The translations under genes were made by a program, and so were the position numbers. A DNA stretch of 64,000 bases from Parelaphostrongylus tenuis (taxonomy: Eukaryota; Nematoda; Chromadorea; Rhabditida; Metastrongylidae). The stretch lies in assembly GCA_019055375.1 (NCBI GenBank), contig JAHQIW010006212.1:116593-180592 (forward strand), written 5' to 3'. Shown here one piece after another: positions 21,280 through 33,129 of this stretch (within the stretch, counting starts at the first letter, position 1; every line of letters starts with the position of its first letter). The notes under the pieces are model-generated. The model had not been told where the DNA came from. It ran no database searches and was given only the letters and a program-made list of their open reading frames with translations.

Positions 21280-22980
21280 ATTACTGATCTAGAATAGAAC
21301 AAAGTAAGGCAGTAACCTAAATGATACTAAAATACAGTTGGAATTAGTACATTTTATATATTACAGGTCAAGAATATACATTTATTAAGCAGGAATGGTA
21401 CTGGAAACATCCTATAAATTGTCCTTTTCTTAGAAACCCGTGCCAAATCTCTTCATTCGACTACTTTTACAGAGCTCGCTCAAAAACAATAATATTCTGA
21501 TATTATGATAACTCGTTCTGAGCCTTCTAAGAGGTCTGTTTCTGACACTTACACTACAGTACTAAACAGGGCTGTTTTGCCTTGCCAGGCTCACCAGTAA
21601 ACGGTTGGCTTTCGGTACAGCTGACCCAGGGGATTATATACCTACTTATACAGGAATCGACGCCGATTTGCAAATCAGAAGCAGGACTGAACAAATGAAG
21701 CAGGCTTGTCTAGTTCTTTAAAGTTGCGCAGCACCAGACCTCATGAAGGGCTCAAAACATGTTGTTATATTACCTCATTGCCTTTGAGCGGGGTCTATAA
21801 AAGCAGTAGAATGAAGAGCTCGACTGCTGGTCACTGTAATGTTGGGGAATTTTTTTTTCACCAGACTGGCGGTGATTTGAAGTAATCTGGCATGAGTTCT
21901 TTCACAAGTACGGGTTATATCCCCTTGGGACCGGTTGAACCGAAGTGCACTGTAATGTCGATGAGCCTCGTAAGGCGAAACAGGCCTGTCTGATACTGTA
22001 TAAGTGCCATATCAGTTTTCAAGCTGAAGTTAAATGAAGATCGGTCTTACGAATCGTCACAAAATATACCAGCAAGAATTTCTAAAAAAATAATTCTGAA
22101 ATTTGGCGATATAAAAACAACATAGATTGAGCTGAACGGAAAAAAGTATAAAGAACTTTGAATTGCAAAATCATCGCAAAGAAACGTAAAGGAACGCATG
22201 TCATGATATCTATAGTTTTCTAACGAATGAGAAATTGATAGCGTCAGGAAATCAATGCTCTCTCAATGATATGAAATACGGTGATCCATCGAAACGCTCA
22301 GATTAAGTACGTAAAAGTTTAATTCATGTAGATGTCTATCAAATCACCTACAAAATGGAGGCAGGACAAAAAAGATGGGCAACTTTTTTCTTATGAAGGG
22401 TTGTTCAGGCCGTAGACAAGGGATCACTGTTATTGTATATGTCCCCAGTCATCAACTATTGTTGATCGATCCTATTTGATCTTTTTGGTGATGGAAAATG
22501 ATAAGCGCTCGTCCTTAGATATTGGCCTCAGTGCTCTTGGATCAGCTTTGTAGTCATTACAAAAAATCTGGGTCGCTCCAAAAAGGCGCACAGGTACCCA
22601 GAATTCCTTAGTTTATCAACAGTTCAACAGCAATCATTTGGTGCGTCTTCTGGCTGGATTTCGTCATCGTCATAGCGGAAGCACTTGCTGTCATTATCCG
22701 TCAATAGTAAGCCAGCAAACCATCCTCTCTATCTAATATGCCGTCAAAGCATAGATTCACATTCTTGAAAACGTCCACCAACTTCTTTCACCAGTATTCA
22801 GTGAGTCTTTTCCGTGATTTTCTATCTTCATGAGACGTAGTCTTCAAATCGATGGAACCATTGTCACTTGCCATGACGTTTTCGTATTGTAGAATAGATA
22901 GATGAGCTAGAATCCCCAGTGTAAATCATCCCAGGGCAGTAGCCTTACAGTCGACTTTATCAACTACTGTAAGAGATATT
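21280..22980. other. anonymous DNA with a possible decayed family II ribozyme
   Basis: At 21960-22005, GCCT-CGTA-AGGC followed by GAAA and an ACAGGCCTGT palindrome resembles family II, but the first core is not intact (GTCGATGA). Nothing else was recognised. Confidence 0.35.
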
Positions 22981-22984
22981 CAAA

Positions 22985-23195
22985 TAAATTTACAACTAGT
23001 CCATAAAATGGCCTGTCTACGGCCTAGTGATGCATCGGGCCGGTGTCACTATCCTTCCACCAAATTTGGCACCATTTTATCTACTTCAGAAGGGATGCAA
23101 AGCTCCGTGCGATCAGATCGTGAGATTGAACAAACGATTTTAAGCGCGCATGTTCAAATCAACTCACTTCACTGCATTACAAGTGCCTTCAAGTG
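22985..23195 (-). repeat. degenerate SINE family B
   Basis: Contains GTGAGATTGAACAAACG (B-box region on the minus strand) and TTTGGCACCATTTTATCTAC in family B order, but is strongly diverged. Confidence 0.4.
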
Positions 23196-23389
23196 AATAA
23201 CATAAAGCATCAATTAAATTTTGTAGATTAAATATCGAATATGTTCTTATTCATCAAACAATAAGCGGTACAGCCTACTTAACCCCTCTGAGAACGATAG
23301 TTGGAATCGCTGCACTCTTCGTGACTGGGATCAGGAAGCAGCTCCCAGTTTTCGGTACTTAACTACGACGTTTGTTCCGTCTTTTTTTT

Positions 23390-24310
23390 TTTTGGAAGAA
23401 TTTGAGCCCTTTCTTATTTGTATCCCGCGGAATCCAGTCGGTCGGGACTTGTCTATCGGTGTCGTTCAAGCATATCACATGTCCAACCTCTTTCGCTTTC
23501 GTTAGCCTGGCGCATAGAATAGCATCTTCAATCTCCAGTGGTTGTCATAAATCAAGATTTTGGATTCCTTTTCTCATTTCGACATACGGGATACTCTTAG
23601 CCTCGACGTTCCGGCTGAGTATCCAACAACACCACATAATATATTTCATCCCGCTTACGTAGCGACTAGGTTTCTGATTAAATATTAAAGTAATGATAAT
23701 CGCTGAATTGAAAAGCTAAGTCATATGTTCTTTGCTGTCTTTTCAACAACGTCGATCGCAGCTCTCCCATACTCAACTCTGGTGTAGGCCGTTCATGACA
23801 CTAACTTCCCCTCCTAGATAAATGTAACTGGAGCTTTTGCAGATACTCATACTGTTGAGCGTAATTGGAGTATTTGGGGTGAATCCGCTTTTCATTATGG
23901 TTGTTTATGCTAGGTCCAGTCGCAAACTAATCTTTCCAGAAACATTGTCGAAATCGGTCATCATTTCTCAACCTGGCTGATTTCTGGTGTTGTAAGATGT
24001 TTAGCGGAGCGAAAATGATATAATTGTTAACCGTTGAATCCCCCCATCCCTTGTTGTGAATCTGAGAAACGGCATCGCTTCTTTCAACTCCTCTCCTTAT
24101 GTTAACAACGACATTAATTTCAAAAAAAGGGCGATGTTCTGAATGTGAAATTTTACACACTCACAAAGAATTCTTGTGCAATGAGGAGAAAATCTCTGGT
24201 TGTCCAGAGATTCTATGACTAGTTCTGTTTTGATAAATCAAAAACCTTCTTCAATTCGATAAAAGTGAGACGAAGCGAGAATTTGGTGAAACTTTAATGG
24301 GTCTTGTTAT
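23390..24310 (-). mobile_element. old RTE-clade LINE fragment (RT domain)
   Basis: Aligns by eye with the 3' half of the LINE at 51784-54821 in the same orientation. GGAATCCAGTCG...CATATCACATGTCC...CTGGCGCATAGAA and GATACGGGATACTC match 51990-52170. TTTTCATTATGG...TCCAGAAACATTGTCGAAATCGGTCA matches 52195-52262. The AAACCTTCTTCAATTCG block near 24240 corresponds to reverse-transcriptase motif A. It keeps a ~250-bp region (about 23640-23890) that is deleted from the younger copy. Frameshifted throughout, so non-functional. Confidence 0.75.
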
Positions 24311-24314
24311 TGGG

Positions 24315-24775
24315 TATACGAAGTCAGTAGTAGTGATATTTTTCGCAAACCCCGCTTATTCGCATCACTGTTTTTTCTATTAGTTTCCTTATGTGTTACA
24401 TAATTTAATCCTGAACTGCAAGAAACGATGCGAATTACGATCACAAGGATGCTGAGATGTAAGAAAAACTTGGCACCTGGTGTTTTTGTGCCATAAACTC
24501 CAACCGCCACTGTGCCTTCTCAGAGCTGCGGGCACTGGTACGACACCATCCATGCTCTTCTCGCTCTCTTACTTCCAGCCATACCTATTCGAGCATTCTT
24601 GTAGATATGTTAGAATGATCTCGCAGAAGAAAATGAACACAAAGCAAAATTCAATCATGAACGACATCGATATTCCGTTTTTTATGATTCCAATATGAAA
24701 GCATAGAGTATCAAACCCCAAGATTCAAACTTGCTACAATCATTAATGCCTGATACGAAACAAAAAAAAAAAAAA
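24315..24775. other. no feature recognised
   Basis: Short frames on both strands, none with recognisable content. Confidence 0.35.
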
Positions 24776-24776
24776 T

Positions 24777-24858
24777 ATCAGGCCGTTCCATTAGTTTTGG
24801 CATCAAAGCAATAAATACCAAATCAACTAACCAGAAGTAGTGAGAATTGCATGACCTT
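24777..24858. repeat. isolated mariner terminal inverted repeat
   Basis: Begins CAGGCCGTTCCATTAGTTTTGG after TAT and continues AAAGCAATAAATACCAAAT. It matches the outer ends of the deleted mariners at 4564 and 49673. It is a solo end, useful for defining the true terminus of that family. Confidence 0.65.
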
Positions 24859-24859
24859 G

Positions 24860-26125
24860 GTATCGTTGAATTGCGCATTTTCTCAAAGCATTTTAGTTTA
24901 CATATTGCATATAATTGAACAAATTCGCCTGTTACTCATGCAGGAACGATGCGTAGGAAAATGATAGCGAAACGGTGCGCAGAATAAATGGAGCTTCCTG
25001 TGGATGTCCCGAGCACGACTGATCTTCTACACTCTTCTGTTCAGCGTGAAACTTCGTGAATCACGTTCCTAGCCGTCCTTTATGCAACCGTATCATCATT
25101 CCAGGTCTCACTAACAGTTTCCCCCACGCGCCGTCCGTGCATAATAGCGAACGAATTTGTTCCCACAATAGCTTCACCACAAGTCAGGTATAAGCAAGTT
25201 GTACAAGAAATTTTTCACAAGAAAATGCGCAATTGAGCGATATCAAAATCATGCTATTTGAATTATTTCTGGTTAACACATCTGATGTTTCTTGTTCTTG
25301 TGGCCAAAGCTATGGAACGACTCGATATCTAGAGCGGTGATTATGCAGTAAATTAGTCACGGCAACTTGAAAGGACATTCGCTTTTTCACTTGTTTCTAC
25401 ATCGTAGTGACACATTCGGCTATTTCTTTCGGCGTTGCTACTGCTGTAGAAGATATCGTAAAGTCGAACATTTCTGGTAAAATACTTAATGAAAATATAC
25501 TCAGTATGAAATGCAGAAAATTATAAATTAGGGCTATGGAGCGAAGGTAAAGAATAACTTGCTACGTGAATTTAATATGAGCATTATTCATTTTATGCAC
25601 TTTTGCACATAGGAGCACCATGTGGTCCGCAGAAAGACGAAGGACTGTACGATGCTAAAGTCACTGGACCAACAGCGTTCGCGTCAACGCGGGTCTCATT
25701 CAGAGGCTTACAACTTTGCCAAAACTTGTCAGCTGATAGCCGTTTGAGTGTAATTCTTCATGAATTAAGCTGTTTTGTTGAATCTTATGAAGGTATGAAG
25801 GATAAAGTTGGCAGATATAAGCGGGGATAAAGTGATGAGAAAGGCGACACAGTGTGAGAGAAATAGAATCATAACGATAAGAGAGATTTGGAAAAATCGT
25901 AAAAAGCGGTAGTTTTATTAATGATCGCATCTCAGCCACTTCTAGTCGACGAATGACGGTGGCGATAGCTGAGGAGTGTGTGCCATTATGGTTATTCTTC
26001 AAAGCTGAACTATAACATAGCACCTTAGTTTCGGCTGCTTTAGCCATGACACATTTATTGATACCTGAAAACATTGTCATCACTTTCTCTGTTATCATTG
26101 TCATTATCAACACCTTTCATCCACA
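24860..26125. other. anonymous; possible exon-like frame
   Basis: On the minus strand, ATGTTTTCAG near 26065 could be an acceptor for an open frame running to about 25915 (starting GINKCVMAKAAETK). No paralogue or domain supports it, so it is not called as a gene. Confidence 0.3.
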
Positions 26126-26129
26126 TTCG

Positions 26130-27080
26130 ACGTTCATCCTTTTTCCGTTTGGTTCATATATAGTTCTGTTTTTTTGACGCACACCCGCATTTGACGAATA
26201 CTGCCACAGCCACTACTTGAGTGGATCACTTCAAGTTACAAGACGTTCTTTTCGAACTTCTCCTTTATAGATAGCACAACTTTTACACTTTCATTACAAT
26301 TTTATTAGATGTTTACTCATCACATAAATCATTACAACATCAATGACGCAACTAGTCCGTTATGAAAAAAGGCTACACTCTAGTGCTTGCAATTAATTTG
26401 TTATGATAATATTTCAAGCAAAAATATCTAATCGGAAATCGTTGACAAGGATAACCGAACAAGTCAATAATACGGTAACGATTCACGTGCATAATACAAT
26501 TTCCTGAACAGAAAAATTGATGAAATGCTACATAATATCTCTCCACGATTATTGAATCATTAAACAATGAATGAATGAAAAATTCATTTCATCAGCTTTG
26601 ATGGAAAGTGGGTTACTCAGCCATGTCAACAGCCTATTGACTACTCTTTGAAGAGTGAGACCGTAGGCTGTAGATCATCTTTCCGATAGGTTAGTGGCCT
26701 AATAGGCAACCGTGCCATGAACAACAGGAATGGTAGACGGTCATGTTAAAAAGCACATGTCATAAAGGCATGCGATGAGTTTGATCTATGTGCCGACGGC
26801 TTATGGTCGCTAAGAAGTGTTCGTTATGTAGAGCATTAGAAAAAAGGAAGAGCTTCCACTGAGTGACAAAGTTTGAAGCAGAACAAACCACATACTACAC
26901 AAACGAAACAAGGACCATGAGTTTAGGCGGAGTAGAGTGCCAGGGTGTTGAAATACGGAGATGGAGACATTCTTAGAGTACACAATGAGAGAAGAGGAAT
27001 TTGAACTTATCATGCTGATGGCCCAGTGTGGGAAAAAAAGCTGGCATCATTATTGCTTCAACAGGTCAAAAAAGGGCTGC
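26130..27080. repeat. duplicated flank of the exon-family block (copy 1)
   Basis: About 950 bp align along their length with 30945-31905: TAGATGTTTACT(C/T)ATCACA, CAACATCAATGACG, GGATAACC(G/A)AACAAGTCAA, AATGCTACATAATAT and others. Divergence looks substantial (many substitutions and small indels). Non-coding as far as can be seen. Confidence 0.75.
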
Positions 27081-27357
27081 TTATGGGATAATGAGCTGCA
27101 TTCTGTTCTTTTTTAATCTGTTTTCACAGCCTGTAAAAAGACAAACCATATTCACTAATTCTCGATTTTCATTTACAACTTACGCTTCAAGACGTGCTCA
27201 ACATCCGTTCAGACGTATATAATGTTTTACCGGAAACAACTAGGAATCACAAAATCGGAGTAACTGAATGATCTATGACAAAAGTCCATTGAATAAGGTA
27301 CATTCCAGTATTTGACGACTATTGCTACATTACATTCACTAATTTACAGTTACTAAC

Positions 27358-27453
27358 CTGCCTATACCTTCTTCTACGTCGCGGTTGTTCGCAGCTTGCG
27401 ACTGGAGTGTCTAAGTCTGGACCGCGAATTTTATATAATGCACGAACTGCTGC
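27358..27453 (-). pseudogene. exon-like segment, paralogue B
   Basis: Minus strand: a CTTTCCAG acceptor, then 32 codons beginning AAVRALYKIRGPDLDTPV and ending PRRRRYRQ at a CAG|GTTAGT donor, with no stop. It is paralogous to 29280-29372 and 16976-17072. A matching next acceptor (ACAG|GCTGTGAAAAC) lies near 27141, as in copy A, but the exon after it stops quickly and runs into the duplicated flank. It looks like a truncated gene copy. Confidence 0.45.
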
Positions 27454-27699
27454 CTGGAAAGGTAATTGTCTTGGGCTTTATTGCCTTTTTTCTGCTCTGA
27501 TACATGAAGTGGTAATTTTAACAGTGACATCACACTACAGGCAGCAATTTTGTTCTTACCCATCATGGAAAATAATCACATGTAAAAGTCCAAAATACTC
27601 CTCTGATTTCTCAATCGATGATTGTGCACAAAAATCAAAGTGCCTTATGCTACATCATCGTTATAACGTGCCCAAATTGATGATTTAAAACAGATAGTA

Positions 27700-28135
27700 A
27701 AGACTAAAAAGCAAACAGTGATCCGTAGAATTATTCTGAATACAGTGAGCCACTGTAAACGTTCGAAAATGATCTAGAATACCGTTAATATCTTACTAAT
27801 GCACCTTTCAACTGAATAGAAAGAGCTCAACATTAATTTCTACGTGATGTGCCCAGCTTCAGACGCCAGACGGAATCAAACCCTATTTCACACTTTCCGT
27901 GGGCCCATGCTTAACATTTGCACTACTTATGCTCCTATTGTGTAGTCCGTCATTCCTGACAGAATGCATCGATCCTTCGACAACCAACAAAGCAGCTGAA
28001 TGAAAAGATTTCTACTCGATTACCAACGTATCTAACTAATTCTGTCAGCGTGCAAGAATCTATGTGAACATACGCATGCGGAGCCAAACTGTTGACTGTT
28101 GATTGCTACAGATCGATGAATTCCATTGTTACTGA
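27700..28135. other. no feature recognised
   Basis: Anonymous sequence between the truncated copy B and a SINE. Confidence 0.35.
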
Positions 28136-28139
28136 TGAT

Positions 28140-28297
28140 GAGAGAACACGCGTCGGTAGTGCAACTGGTTAGCACGCGGCCCCAAAAGGGTGAAGTGCGG
28201 GTTTGAATCCCGTTTGACGTTAAAGTTTCTGCACATCACTCTAGATTAAGATATAAGTACATGCACACATACATGTATATATATATATGTATATACA

Positions 28298-28341
<44 letters not shown>

Positions 28342-28420
28342 TATATATATAATAGGTACATGCATATATATGCATTCGGCATCATAGCTCTGCTTAAGCG
28401 GTTTGATAAAAGGAAAGAAC
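28140..28420 (+). repeat. SINE family A with long internal TA microsatellite
   Basis: The head at 28151-28220 (GCGTCGGTAGTGCAACTGGT, then GGTTTGAATCCCG) is followed by AAAGTTTCTGCACATCACTC. About 110 bp of TATG/TA repeats (28257-28370) separate this from the tail, CATCATAGCTCTGCTTAAGCGG. Confidence 0.75.
28261..28370. repeat. TA/TATG microsatellite
   Basis: Expanded inside the tail of the enclosing family A SINE. Confidence 0.9.
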
Positions 28421-28540
28421 TGCCGCCAAAATCGGATGTTGCTTAAGTCTGAAGTTATGGCAACTCTTACAGTTTTGAACATTGATTAAAGACAAATAAA
28501 ATTCAGTCAGCAGGTCTCAAAATTACTACTCACTGTTTCT

Positions 28541-29056
28541 GAGTGGACGTGCGGCATCGCTTCGTAGAAGCTCATCATTTGAAGGATTCCTATCTAGAGA
28601 TTCTAGAGATGTTTCGATATTTTCCTGCTCCGATAAATGCTCAACAATCGATGTGTTTACGTCAAAAGTTCTGTGCACCGGCCAATACTCGTAGATTGGT
28701 GAGTCTATGGAGTAGTCGCTGACCCCGGGATCCCAAGATTGATAATGTGGTAACACGCCGGAAAAAATCTGTTTTGTCTCAGCTCTGAAAACTGGTCATA
28801 AGTTGGTGAGGTAATGAAGGAATTCTGTTGTTCCACCTTTTGGACACTCATCATTACTTATAGAGACCATGGACATATCTGTTGCTTTGAGTTCCGAACA
28901 GCGGTCGTATGTTGGCAAATCCACGGAGATATCTGTTCTTTCGCCTTGCGAACAATGATCGTGAACTGATGGGCTCACACCAGTGTTTCCGTATTCCGAG
29001 GTCCCTTCACGGAACAATGAACAATGCTCCCTCTCCTTCTTCTGCTTGTTTTCACA
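28541..29056 (-). pseudogene. last large exon-like segment, paralogue A
   Basis: Minus strand: after a TTTATAG|GCTGTGAAAAC acceptor an open frame runs ~85 codons. It is acidic and Ser/Thr-rich, with a loose internal repeat (TDISVDLPTYDRCSELKA, then TDMSMVSISND, then PTYDQFSEL). A one-base shift near 28805 is needed to continue into a second open stretch (28529-28756) ending near an ACA|GTGAGT donor. The required entry phase does not match the phase-0 exit of the preceding exon-like segment, so the model is unresolved. No family was recognised. Confidence 0.4.
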
Positions 29057-29279
29057 GCCTATAAAGAAACAAACTATATCTGCTAATTCTAGAATTCCAC
29101 TCACAACTTACGCATGAGCATAAGCTTCAACTCAGATATATAATGTTTTAACGAGAAACATAGAGGAGACATGGAATAAAATAAATGACGTGATTTTCGA
29201 CAAAAGTCTTTTAAAGAGGTGTATTATAGGACATGGCGATAGCTGCTACATTTTAATTACTAATTTAGATTTTACTGAC

Positions 29280-29372
29280 CGTCTTCTTCCTTCTAGGTCG
29301 ATATGGTTCCCAGCTTGTGACGGGGTTATCCAGCTCCTTACCGCGAAGATTAAACAGTGCGCGAACAGCCGC
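29280..29372 (-). pseudogene. exon-like segment, paralogue A
   Basis: Minus strand: a CTTTTTAG acceptor, 31 open codons beginning AAVRALFNLRGKELDNPVTS and ending RPRRKKT, and a GTCAGT donor. With the segment at 30252-30293 it would splice in phase 0 to give ...LPFRA-AAVRALFNLRG. The three paralogues share the splice borders, a hydrophobic/arginine helix-like start and a basic end. Function is unknown. Confidence 0.5.
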
Positions 29373-29389
29373 CTAAAAAGGTAAGAAGT

Positions 29390-30245
29390 GCCTTGGGCTT
29401 ACTCATTTCTTTGTCTGTTCAGCATTAGAAAAAAGTATGAAAGTCATAAATTGATGCACACACTGAGAAAGTCATTCGTCACTTATCATCATGATTCTTG
29501 CATAAGTAAGGCTTGGAAAAAAACGATTTGCGATTGCCTCTACTACCCTGAAGTTCCATTGATAGGAACGGTTTAACTTTTGTGGAAAAAAGCGGACATC
29601 CACGCGCGCATTTCGCTAATGAAACATTTTTTCGCGTTTTTTGCCTTCTCAGTGGTAATGATGAATAAAAACTACTATAAAATACTAAGGTATTGAAATT
29701 ACTAAAAATTACAGAACTACTGCTAGGTATTATTTTCCAGCACAGATCGCTCTTATCTATGGAAATGTAGTGTACGATGAATACCGTTTTATTACCGTCA
29801 CTATACGTCGGTCTCATCGTCAACAGCTTTGAGCCATTGATGCCCTTAATTCCAATAAGTTTGTTTTAATAACTAGTAGAAACGTGGAAAACTTTCAAAT
29901 TCTTTTTAGTCTGCGTGACGTATAGTCCAATCCTAAACCTCACCAGAACACTCATGAATGATCATATACAAAAAAAGCAATTTACGGAAAGCTTTTATTG
30001 AATCGGTCACAACAGTTATGAAACGATGACTCTTTGTTACTCAGAGATCGTACGAACTTGATAAAAGACTAAAAAAAGTGACAGTCAACTGCAGATTTTG
30101 AGTTTCTGGCTGTAAATTTCCTAAAGTGCTACATAACCCTGTGAACCCCTGAAGATGAGAAGCTGAATAGCTTCACTGAGAGATACACTACATAGCTATA
30201 ACGAGATATATGACAAATTAAAAGTGGGGAATTCAGGAGAAAAGT
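29390..30245. other. putative intron or non-coding DNA of the paralogue A block
   Basis: AT-rich with no recognisable coding signal. Lies between two exon-like segments. Confidence 0.35.
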
Positions 30246-30251
30246 ACTTAC

Positions 30252-30293
30252 AGCACGAAACGGCAGTGATTCAGGCACATTCGACCTGCTCAT
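30252..30293 (-). pseudogene. first-exon-like segment, paralogue A
   Basis: Minus strand: ATG plus 13 codons (MSRSNVPESLPFRA), then a GTAAGTAC donor in phase 0. Its counterpart is at 19665-19706. Confidence 0.45.
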
Positions 30294-30319
30294 TATTATT
30301 TGTAGACAACTGAAACTAA

Positions 30320-30410
30320 AAACTTCCGAAATTCGCTAGAAGAAAAAAAAAGAGAAAAGGAGGAGAAAAAAGTGAAAGAAAGACTAAAAAAGAAAAAGAT
30401 TGAAATTTAG
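30320..30410. repeat. purine-rich low-complexity tract
   Basis: A/G-rich run of AAGAAAAAGAGAAAAGG-type sequence. Confidence 0.8.
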
Positions 30411-30834
30411 TGATTTGTGAAAACCATGCTGATCACGAGACTTTTCCACATTGATGAAACTTACAAAATTAGGGTAATCTCTTGACCTTTGACTTCTAAA
30501 ACTAGAAAAAAACTGAAGAACGAATGAGAAAATTAGGAATAATTATGAAATAAAAATGACTAGATTGGAAAAATCAAAAAATCTCACTTCGCGCTGCTAC
30601 CGCTGCTACAGTATCCCATTGCGGTGCATAATTACGTCACGACAAACTCGTACGCGGTGATACAACTCGTCTATAATGGCAACGAGACACGGATATGCAC
30701 CGAGTTCGTCAATCGATAATGATGGTACCGTCACTGATAGAGGTGGTGGACCACCTTCAAAGGCTTTACGATTGCATCTCGTGGTAGATCACTAAACTAA
30801 TCGATATAGTAATAGGTTGTTAGCTGATACTTAC

Positions 30835-30883
30835 TTTCCCTCTTGAAAGAGTCAAGTACGAAGTCAAACTGACATGGGTTCAT
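30835..30883 (-). pseudogene. upstream exon-like segment, paralogue A
   Basis: Minus strand: ATG followed by NPCQFDFVLDSFKRE and a GAAA|GTAAGTAT donor in phase 1. Its counterpart at about 20930-20970 keeps FELVFDSLTTE. The next block (acceptor at 30791, TTTAG|TGATCTACC) is conserved between copies but hits stops in this phase. Confidence 0.35.
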
Positions 30884-30944
30884 GAATATTAAAGAGTAGA
30901 AGGTAATGAATCTCTAAAAAAACCTATTAGAGACATAAAAGATT

Positions 30945-31905
30945 CGACGGTCATCCTTTTTTCCGTTATATCGCTTTACAGTTCTGTAATTTTGTCGTAT
31001 ACCCGCAATAGTCAGATCTTGCCAGAGCTACTGCTTGAATGGATTTCAAGTCACTTCATGTTGCAGAACGTTAATACTCAGTTCCTGTATTGTGGAAAGC
31101 GCTACTTTTGCACTTTTATAGCAGATATGATAGATGTTTACTTATCACAGGAGTCACTACAACATCAATGACGAGTTTAGCCTGCTATAAAAGTACTACA
31201 CTTTTAGTGCTTGCATCTATTCTGCTATGAAAATATTTCAATCATAAATATCTTAATAGAAATCTGTTGGCAAGGATAACCAAACAAGTCAAGAGTTCTG
31301 GAACAATTTATGCGCACGACATAATTTCTTCACTAAAAGAGCTGATAAAATGCTACATAATATCCCTCTGAGATTTCGAAGCAATGAAGAATCAGTGAAA
31401 GATTCAGTTTATCAACGGTGGAGTCTGAGTTACTCTGTCTTGTCGACAGCCCTGTAAGTGAACGGTCTCCCATGAAACAATAGATCATCTCTGCAATGGA
31501 CTGACCGCTTGATATGCTACCGTATCCTGAAATTTAATGTCAGCATATGGGAAGTAGATGTACTAGATAGCACATGGCAGTGCTATGAGTTCGATCTACG
31601 TGGAAACGGCCTATGGTCACTAAGATGTGTAGTCCAGGAAGAGTGAAGCTGCAGTAGAAATAAGAAAGAGCTTTCCGTTGAGCAAGAGAGTTTGAAGCAG
31701 ATCTAATCACATATCGAACAGACGAACCGAGGACCGCGAATTTAGGTAAAGTAGGATCCTAGAGTGATACAGGGAGATGAAGACATTCGTAGAGCACATA
31801 CCAAGAGTACACAAGTTTGAACTTACTATGCTGATGATACATAAGTGAGAAATTTAGTTGACATCATTCATGCTTCGACATATCAAAAAATTGTCAGCTG
31901 CTTAA
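30945..31905. repeat. duplicated flank of the exon-family block (copy 2)
   Basis: Partner of 26130-27080, lying just upstream (minus-strand sense) of the paralogue A exons. It shows that the block was copied in tandem with its flank. Confidence 0.75.
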
Positions 31906-31909
31906 CTTT

Positions 31910-32430
31910 GCCAGCTTTTATTTCTCCTTAACGGAACGCGGTGAAAAAAAAATCACAAGAATGCTGAGATACGAACAAAACTTGAGACTTCACGTGGATT
32001 TTAAACCTGTTCGCGAAGGGGTATGTGTTATACAGCGCTTTTACCGAGCCCTGTGCTATGACTTCCTTATGGCCATGTTCTGACCTATAGCTAGTTCCCA
32101 ACTGACCTTTCATAGCATCGCCGCGAGTAATTTGCTTTTTTTGTTCGCTTCGTTGTCAACTGGGAATTACAGTCGCAGAGGAGGAGGTGGAGGCGTTCAC
32201 ACGTAGGATTGAAAAAAGCGCCGGATGTGGGGCAGACAGTCCACCCTTGTCAGCTAGACACGCAGAATTGGGTCAGTGGAAGTTAAAGGGTTGATAACGG
32301 TGCTCACATTGCTTTTCGGCCTATGGACTTGGTATAAATTCTTCACAAGCAAACTTCATGAGAAGACCTAATAACAATAAAACAGTTTGGTAAATTATAC
32401 AAAATATGTGTCAGCACTGGGTTCCCTGGC
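31910..32430. other. no feature recognised
   Basis: Anonymous sequence with a purine-rich stretch near 32175-32195. Confidence 0.35.
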
Positions 32431-32439
32431 GATACGAAC

Positions 32440-32640
32440 TACTTGGGTCAAACGGCTGACGTTTGGTTGTTGACAGATAAATGCGTTGTAGCGTATAAAG
32501 AGTAGTGTCATAGCAAGTGTCGGTGATGCAAGGGATAGAGCACGCGCTCCGCGATTGGAGAAAGGCGGGTTCAAGTCCCGCCTGACGTAAATGTTTTGTA
32601 CATCACTACGTCTTCGGTAGACCTGATAACATTTTCATGA
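32440..32640 (+). repeat. SINE family A
   Basis: Contains the upstream module (GACAGATAAATGCGTTGTAGCG), a well-preserved tRNA-like head (32516-32587, with GGGTTCAAGTCCCGCCTGACG) and the start of the linker. The acceptor-like ends GTGTCGG and CTGACG still nearly pair. The segmental duplication begins inside this SINE. Confidence 0.7.
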
Positions 32641-33129
32641 CTAGAGGACTCGAGTAATGAAAACAGGGAAGCTCAATAATGTGGTAATGGGCATAGCATA
32701 AGAGTCCTTTGCAATTTACAAAGTCTTTTAGTCACGCACTTATATTGAACCGTTTTCAACATAATGAAAAATGATGGCGGGCCTCAAACATACAGATAAG
32801 TACGGAAAATGAAAGAATAGTAAATCGGACTCTGTACGGCCACACTCAACAGTAGCTTGTTAACCATTCACACTGGACTGCTCAATGCATAGGATTAGAG
32901 TTTGGCACCAAGAGTGGATTGTAGATTTTGCTTCTTTTTTATCCTTAAATGGGGATTCAAAAGGCGCTACCTGGGCCTTTCACTGAGTCTTGGACTGCCC
33001 CATACATATATAGGTGGGTCTTTTTCAAATATAAACAATGGTCTGAGTTTAATAAAAGAGTAAAGAGTAAATTCGTCTGCGTTGAACATACAAGAGATGT
33101 GCCGAGAATCTAGCTTCATTGAACATTGC

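Noticed and set aside
25700..26113. 137-codon minus-strand frame with a possible acceptor
   Set aside because: No paralogue, domain or partner exon; kept only as a note in the region entry.
32516..32587. Candidate tRNA gene on the plus strand
   Set aside because: Same family A SINE module upstream and linker downstream; treated as a SINE head.
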